From MGBC131033 sp910585655 (GTDB lineage: Bacteria; Bacillota; Clostridia; Lachnospirales; Lachnospiraceae), in the NCBI GenBank assembly GCA_949502025.1, contig CATBCG010000091.1:49420-113419 (forward strand): DNA of 64,000 bases. The letters run 5' to 3'. A program made the position numbers and the translations under genes. A model generated the notes under the pieces. It had not been told where the DNA came from and did no database searches. It saw nothing but the letters and a program-made list of their open reading frames with translations. Within the stretch, counting starts at the first letter, position 1. Every line of letters begins with the position of its first letter. Positions 60,567 through 64,000 of the stretch are shown piece by piece.

Positions 60567-61070
60567 TCACTTTATCAGAGAGCAAATCAACGTTTGATTA
60601 TCTGTCAGCAGTTCTCGCTCCCACTGATACAACCACTCTTCTTTCTCCTCTATCCACTGATCAATTTCCCCAGCTTCCTCTATCCATTCCTCCGGATAGT
60701 CCCAGTTTCCGACATATTTTGGATTCTGATAATCATGTACTCCAGAACGAAGAATCAAAGCTAATTCTGAATCGCCTCTTTGCTCTAAAAACCGTACAAC
60801 TGATTCGATTTCTTTTTGGTCAGTTGCTTCGTAAAAAGTCCATACACCGCTTCTTTGAGACATGGCAAACCAATTTACAATCAAAAGAAAAGCTCTGATG
60901 CACATTGGTCTTGGCTCTACAGAACTTAGTTCTACAGAATTTAGTTCTGTGGAACAAAATTCTGTTGGGATATGATAATACAATTCCTGACAAAATTCTG
61001 GTTCTATCAAATACAAATCCCGATTCGCCATCCCTGCCATTTCCTCATAAAGCTTTTCAATCCTTTTCAT
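60567..61070 (-). CDS. DMP19/DUF4375-like protein with internal 15-bp tandem repeat
   Basis: 167 residues. The core FLLIVNWFAMSQRSGVWTFY, then VVRFLEQRGDSELALILRSG resembles the DMP19-like (DUF4375) domain, whose prototype mimics DNA; function here is unknown. The N-terminus has an insert STELNSVELSSVEP encoded by about three to four copies of a 15-bp TCTGTAGAACTAAGT-like repeat (60910-60965), which changes residues but not frame. GGAGGAATT precedes the ATG. The gene is 30 bp upstream of the methyltransferase start. Confidence 0.7.
   Translation of the reverse strand: MKRIEKLYEEMAGMANRDLYLIEPEFCQELYYHIPTEFCSTELNSVELSSVEPRPMCIRAFLLIVNWFAMSQRSGVWTFYEATDQKEIESVVRFLEQRGDSELALILRSGVHDYQNPKYVGNWDYPEEWIEEAGEIDQWIEEKEEWLYQWERELLTDNQTLICSLIK
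60910..60965 (-). repeat. 15-bp tandem repeat within the DMP19-like gene
   Basis: Imperfect copies of TCTGTAGAACTAAGT on the minus strand give the peptide pattern S-T/V-E-L-N/S. A change in copy number would keep the frame. Confidence 0.75.
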
Positions 61071-61156
61071 AATTCCTCCATCTCCCGGCTTTGTAGCTAA
61101 AACCCTGTTCCTGTCTGAATGGTTCTTGCTCTATAAGAAATTGTGTCTTGTAAAGT

Positions 61157-61269
61157 GAAAAAGAATTCCACAAAGTGAAATTCTTGCACCGAGCGCGGTT
61201 GCCGAACGGCAATCTTCCATTCGCGTGAGTGTACCTCCCGCTCGGAGAACTTTCCTATCATACAAAAAA
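61157..61269. repeat. Composite palindromic repeat (between tRNA-Gly and the DMP19-like gene)
   Basis: GAAAAAGAATTCCACAAAGT, then CACCGAGCGCGGTTGCCG, CATTCGCGTGAGTGTA and GGAGAACTTTCCTATCATAC. The left arm of the last palindrome is missing. The remaining gap 61071-61156 shows no gene. Confidence 0.85.
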
Positions 61270-61308
61270 AGAAGCCTTCTTTTCAAAAGCTTCCGTTCTC
61301 TTTATAAA

Positions 61309-61379
61309 AGCGGATAACGGGAATCGAACCCGCCTCCTCAGCTTGGGAAGCTGATATTCTACCAATGAACTATATCCGC
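61309..61379 (-). tRNA. tRNA-Gly (anticodon CCC)
   Basis: A complete 71-nt cloverleaf on the minus strand: acceptor GCGGATA/TATCCGC, D-arm with ATTGGTAGAAT, anticodon stem TCAGC/GCTGA around loop TTCCCAA, and T-arm GGGTTCGATTCCC, with U at the discriminator as usual for glycine. CCA is not encoded. The anticodon CCC reads GGG. It stands alone with no other tRNA nearby. Confidence 0.95.
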
Positions 61380-61452
61380 ATCTGTTTTACTTTTACCATT
61401 ATAGCACATTTTCGGAAAAAGTAAAGCATAAATTTCATTTTTTATCCGCAGG

Positions 61453-61968
61453 TCATAGCTGCAATTCGTATAGATAATCCGCATATTCTTTTTGTGTGCC
61501 GCGCTTTTGATACGTTTTTTCCCCAGTCACTTGAAACCCCAATTTTTGTACTACCTTATTGGAAGCAATATTTTCTTTATTGACTCGTACCGTAATTCTG
61601 GCGGCGCCTTGCTCTCTGGCATACTCAATGATTCCCTTTGCTGCCTCTGTGGCAAATCCGTTTCCCCAATACGTTTGATGTACACAATATGCTATATCAT
61701 AATTTTTTCCATCTTCACTTATGATAAAGCTGCATGTTCCTATCCTTTTATGAGTGTCCTTTAACTCTGATATCAAATAATAGCAGTCTTTATCCTCTGC
61801 TAAATTCTCGATTTCTTTTATATAATCCTCGTCGGGTTCTTCCATCGCCTCGTCTGGTAAGTATTCTCCCATTTTAGGATCGTTCCATATACCGATTGCA
61901 AATCGTGCGTCCTCTTTTTCAAAGCTTCTTATAGACAGCCTTGCAGTCTCTATTGTGTGAATTCTCAT
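61453..61968 (-). CDS. GNAT-family N-acetyltransferase (RimJ/RimL type)
   Basis: 171 residues. MRIHTIETARLSIRSFEKED is the typical start. The acetyl-CoA site region is IAYCVHQTYWGNGFATEAAK followed by AREQGAARITVRVNKENIAS and VVQKLGFQVTGEKTYQKRG. Such enzymes acetylate ribosomal protein N-termini or small amines; the substrate here is unknown. AGAGGGAG precedes the ATG. Confidence 0.93.
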   Translation of the reverse strand: MRIHTIETARLSIRSFEKEDARFAIGIWNDPKMGEYLPDEAMEEPDEDYIKEIENLAEDKDCYYLISELKDTHKRIGTCSFIISEDGKNYDIAYCVHQTYWGNGFATEAAKGIIEYAREQGAARITVRVNKENIASNKVVQKLGFQVTGEKTYQKRGTQKEYADYLYELQL

Positions 61969-61986
61969 CGTTCTCCCTCTTTTTAA

Positions 61987-62025
61987 GGAGCCGATCTCCT
62001 GCTTTTCATTTAGAGATCGGCTCTC
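61987..62025. terminator. Hairpin between esterase and GNAT genes (probable terminator)
   Basis: GGAGCCGATCTC and GAGATCGGCTC pair around a 13-nt loop. The T-run after it is poor on the minus strand, so termination is uncertain. Confidence 0.6.
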
Positions 62026-62062
62026 CGTTTCAACTCATAGTCTTTCTCTTTTGCTGTTCCAA

Positions 62063-63712
62063 CTAGGATAGCTGCTCTTCTAGCCAGTTTCGATGATACC
62101 GATCACGTTCCGGATAAGCGGTTTCTTTTACCATTTTGGAAGTTCCGGCAACCAGTTCTAAAAACGGCAGGTCGTTTGCCTTCCGGCATGGCTCCCAGAT
62201 TGCCATTTCTTTTCCACTTGCCGTATGTCCTGCTATTTCTCTCCTCTCGCCATTCGGATTACCATATTTGACAAAATTCATCCAATAGGTAGACATCAGT
62301 TCTGCCGTCTTATAATCCTCCTGTCTCCATTCCCGGTGTGCCACACCTTCTCGAATGGAATCAAACATATACCATAACTCCGAGGAATGGTATGCTCCCT
62401 TGAAAGCAGAATTGCGTCCCGGCGGCACTTGACGGAAATAATAAACATAAGTCTCATGCGCCTGATTGTCTTCTGTCAGTGCAGCGGTTAAGAGATATTT
62501 TTGCAGACACTGATCACTCTGCGCGCGCATCAAAGAGGCTTCTGCCTCCTCCTTTGTCGCTATCGGATAATGTGCCGAGCAGCCGACGCCATACTCCCCG
62601 TCTAAGCGCTCTCCTGCATTTTCCGGAGTAATCCCCATATGACTGATAAAATCCCCAAATAGAGAAGTCGCCTCGTCAGAGGTTCCGCCCATCATAATCT
62701 GGATACCATCTAACTGCCCTGGTTTTAGTAAATGAACCGATTCCTCGGTAAAAACATAACCGTCTATTACCATATGACCGACCGCCTGGCTGATTTCCTG
62801 TAACAGCGTCATCGGCTGTCCTCCCATACCTGACTTTGCATTCGGACCTGGCTTTAAAAAGTCTGCACTGGAAAGCCTCCGCAGTTCTTCTACAGTTACT
62901 TCATGACCAAAAATTTCCTTTAAAGCGGCAGCATTTTTCTCTTCTGCCTCTTTTAACGTCAAAACATCGGTTTTCATGGTTCCTACGTTTAGAAAACCGT
63001 TAAAACCACTTTGTACGATTGCTGCCCGGAATAAGCCCTTCGCCAATGGGGTACGTAGCAGACATGTCACTGCCATTGCCCCGGCAGACTGCCCGGCAAT
63101 CGTCACTTTTGAAGCGTCGCCACCAAATCCGGCAATATTGTCCCGCACCCATTTTAATCCATGAACCAAGTCCAACACTGCATAATTCCCAGATACGCCA
63201 TGTTCTCCTTCGGCGGACAGCTCCGGCAATGCCAACCAGCCAAGCGCGCTTAGACGGTATTGCAGCAATACGACGACAACTCCCTGCGCTGCTAAATGGC
63301 TGGCATTAAACTCTATCTCCGACGCATAACCAGCGCTAAAACCGCCTCCATGGATATATACAAAAACCGGAAGAGGTTCCGTCTGTTCTTCACCGCAACC
63401 CTTCTCCGGTGCAAATACATTGACTGCCAATCCATTTTCGCTGTTGCCAGGATTATAGTTTGGGTCATAATAAAACTCATCTCCCCAAAAGCTTCCTGGT
63501 TCCCGCCCGGACAACTCCTGTAAAAATCGATCTGGCCAAGTATCGCATACTCGTATACCCTCCCAAGGGGCTGCCGGCTGCGGTTCCCGGAAGCGGTTCT
63601 GCCCTGCCGTATCCGCCCCAATTGGGATTCCTTTAAACAATACCACACCCTCTGTGTCCGAAGCCACACCACTTACTGCTCCATACTGCGTTTCCACTAC
63701 CCTATCTTTCAT
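62063..63712 (-). CDS. Type B carboxylesterase
   Basis: 549 residues of the carboxylesterase/cholinesterase family. MKDRVVETQYGAVSGV and GIPIGA give the typical N-terminus; the oxyanion hole is VYIHGGGFSAGY; the nucleophile Ser is in TIAGQSAGAMAV; the acid lies in the GGTSDEATSLFGDF region and the His in FKGAYHSSELWYMF. There is no signal peptide, so it is cytosolic. It cleaves carboxylic esters; the substrate is unknown. The start at 63712 follows TAGGAG; a CGGAACT array lies directly upstream and creates a false in-frame extension. Confidence 0.93.
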   Translation of the reverse strand: MKDRVVETQYGAVSGVASDTEGVVLFKGIPIGADTAGQNRFREPQPAAPWEGIRVCDTWPDRFLQELSGREPGSFWGDEFYYDPNYNPGNSENGLAVNVFAPEKGCGEEQTEPLPVFVYIHGGGFSAGYASEIEFNASHLAAQGVVVVLLQYRLSALGWLALPELSAEGEHGVSGNYAVLDLVHGLKWVRDNIAGFGGDASKVTIAGQSAGAMAVTCLLRTPLAKGLFRAAIVQSGFNGFLNVGTMKTDVLTLKEAEEKNAAALKEIFGHEVTVEELRRLSSADFLKPGPNAKSGMGGQPMTLLQEISQAVGHMVIDGYVFTEESVHLLKPGQLDGIQIMMGGTSDEATSLFGDFISHMGITPENAGERLDGEYGVGCSAHYPIATKEEAEASLMRAQSDQCLQKYLLTAALTEDNQAHETYVYYFRQVPPGRNSAFKGAYHSSELWYMFDSIREGVAHREWRQEDYKTAELMSTYWMNFVKYGNPNGERREIAGHTASGKEMAIWEPCRKANDLPFLELVAGTSKMVKETAYPERDRYHRNWLEEQLS

Positions 63713-63731
63713 CTTCTTTTCTCCTATTTTA

Positions 63732-64000
63732 AGTTCCGTGAGCCAGGCATCGCCTGGCTTTATCCCATACAAGACACTTACTCCTAGCTGAATTTGTCTG
63801 TGCAGAGAAACGCACAGACAAATCCACCTGTATCTTGTATGGGATTTTACTGTTTTTTAAGTTCCGTGAGCCAGGCATCGCCTGGCTTTATCCCATACAA
63901 GACACTTACTCCTAGCTGAATTTGTCTGTGCAAAGAAACGCACAGACAAATCCACCTGTATCTTGTATGGGATTTTACTGTTTTTTTGAGTTCCGTGAGC
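63732..64000 (-). repeat. CGGAACT hairpin array D (esterase leader), runs off window
   Basis: Two almost identical units (63732-63859, 63860-63988) and the start of a third. Stems: ATCCCATACAAGA pairs with TCTTGTATGGGAT; ATTTGTCTGTGC pairs with GCACAGACAAAT. A small hairpin GAGCCAGGCATCGCCTGGCT interrupts the outer arm in each unit. The last tag ends 19 nt before the esterase start. Confidence 0.9.

Noticed and set aside
12537..61269. Insertion sequences
   Set aside because: No transposase gene or remnant was found; the repeats are too short to encode one.
63732..64000. CRISPR-like array
   Set aside because: The units are fully repeated with no unique spacers, are palindromic throughout and over 100 bp long; no cas genes are present.

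Overview
The window looks like chromosome of a spore-forming anaerobic member of Bacillota, class Clostridia, most likely Lachnospiraceae. The evidence is Spo0A, SpoIVB, a complete spoIIIAA-AH operon, a T-box leader on leuS, AGGAGG-type ribosome binding sites, moderate GC, and a gene order (spoIIIA, yqhY, nusB, xseA, xseB, ispA, dxs, tlyA, nadK, argR, recN, spoIVB, spo0A) that I know from Clostridia. Almost everything is on the minus strand. The plus-strand genes are one MATE transporter and its decayed copy, a LytTR regulator, pcrA and a small acidic membrane protein.

Layout. 1-12412: a carbohydrate-utilisation locus with a CUT1 ABC importer (two permeases, one lipoprotein binding protein), a YesN/YesM-type two-component system, a large double beta-helix protein, and four genes broken by internal deletions (PfkB kinase, ThuA-like protein, two short-chain dehydrogenases); a fucose-isomerase-like gene runs off the left edge. 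12652-15643: leuS with T-box and promoter. 15673-19279: purE, a small regulator pair, a DUF1700/DUF4097 protein and its PadR regulator. 19371-21612: a MATE gene and a decayed second copy. 21641-27757: amidase-like protein, D-2-hydroxyacid dehydrogenase, M16 peptidase, and a BlaI/BlaR1 pair. 27825-32071: spo0A, spoIVB, recN. 32127-38026: a Big_2 surface protein, a divergent LytTR regulator and yebC, which interrupt the otherwise familiar block. 38051-50967: argR, nadK, tlyA, dxs, ispA, xseB, xseA, nusB, yqhY and the spoIIIA operon. 51049-54085: pcrA and a small membrane protein. 54117-63712: anti-sigma/sigma pair, hflC/hflK, dapA, methyltransferase, DMP19-like protein, tRNA-Gly, GNAT acetyltransferase and a type B carboxylesterase.

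The most unusual content is non-coding. Five loci carry hairpin units bracketed by the tag CGGAACT (minus-strand reading). In all five the last tag ends 18-20 nt before the start codon of the downstream gene (leuS, blaR1, spoIIIAE, dapA, esterase), and the outer stem differs between loci but stays paired. This looks like a positioned 5'-leader element or a mobile element with a very specific target, and I know of no name for it. A second composite palindromic repeat is scattered through the intergenic regions. The broken genes of the sugar locus and the MATE copy share one mode of damage: short internal deletions that join recognisable family motifs in different frames.
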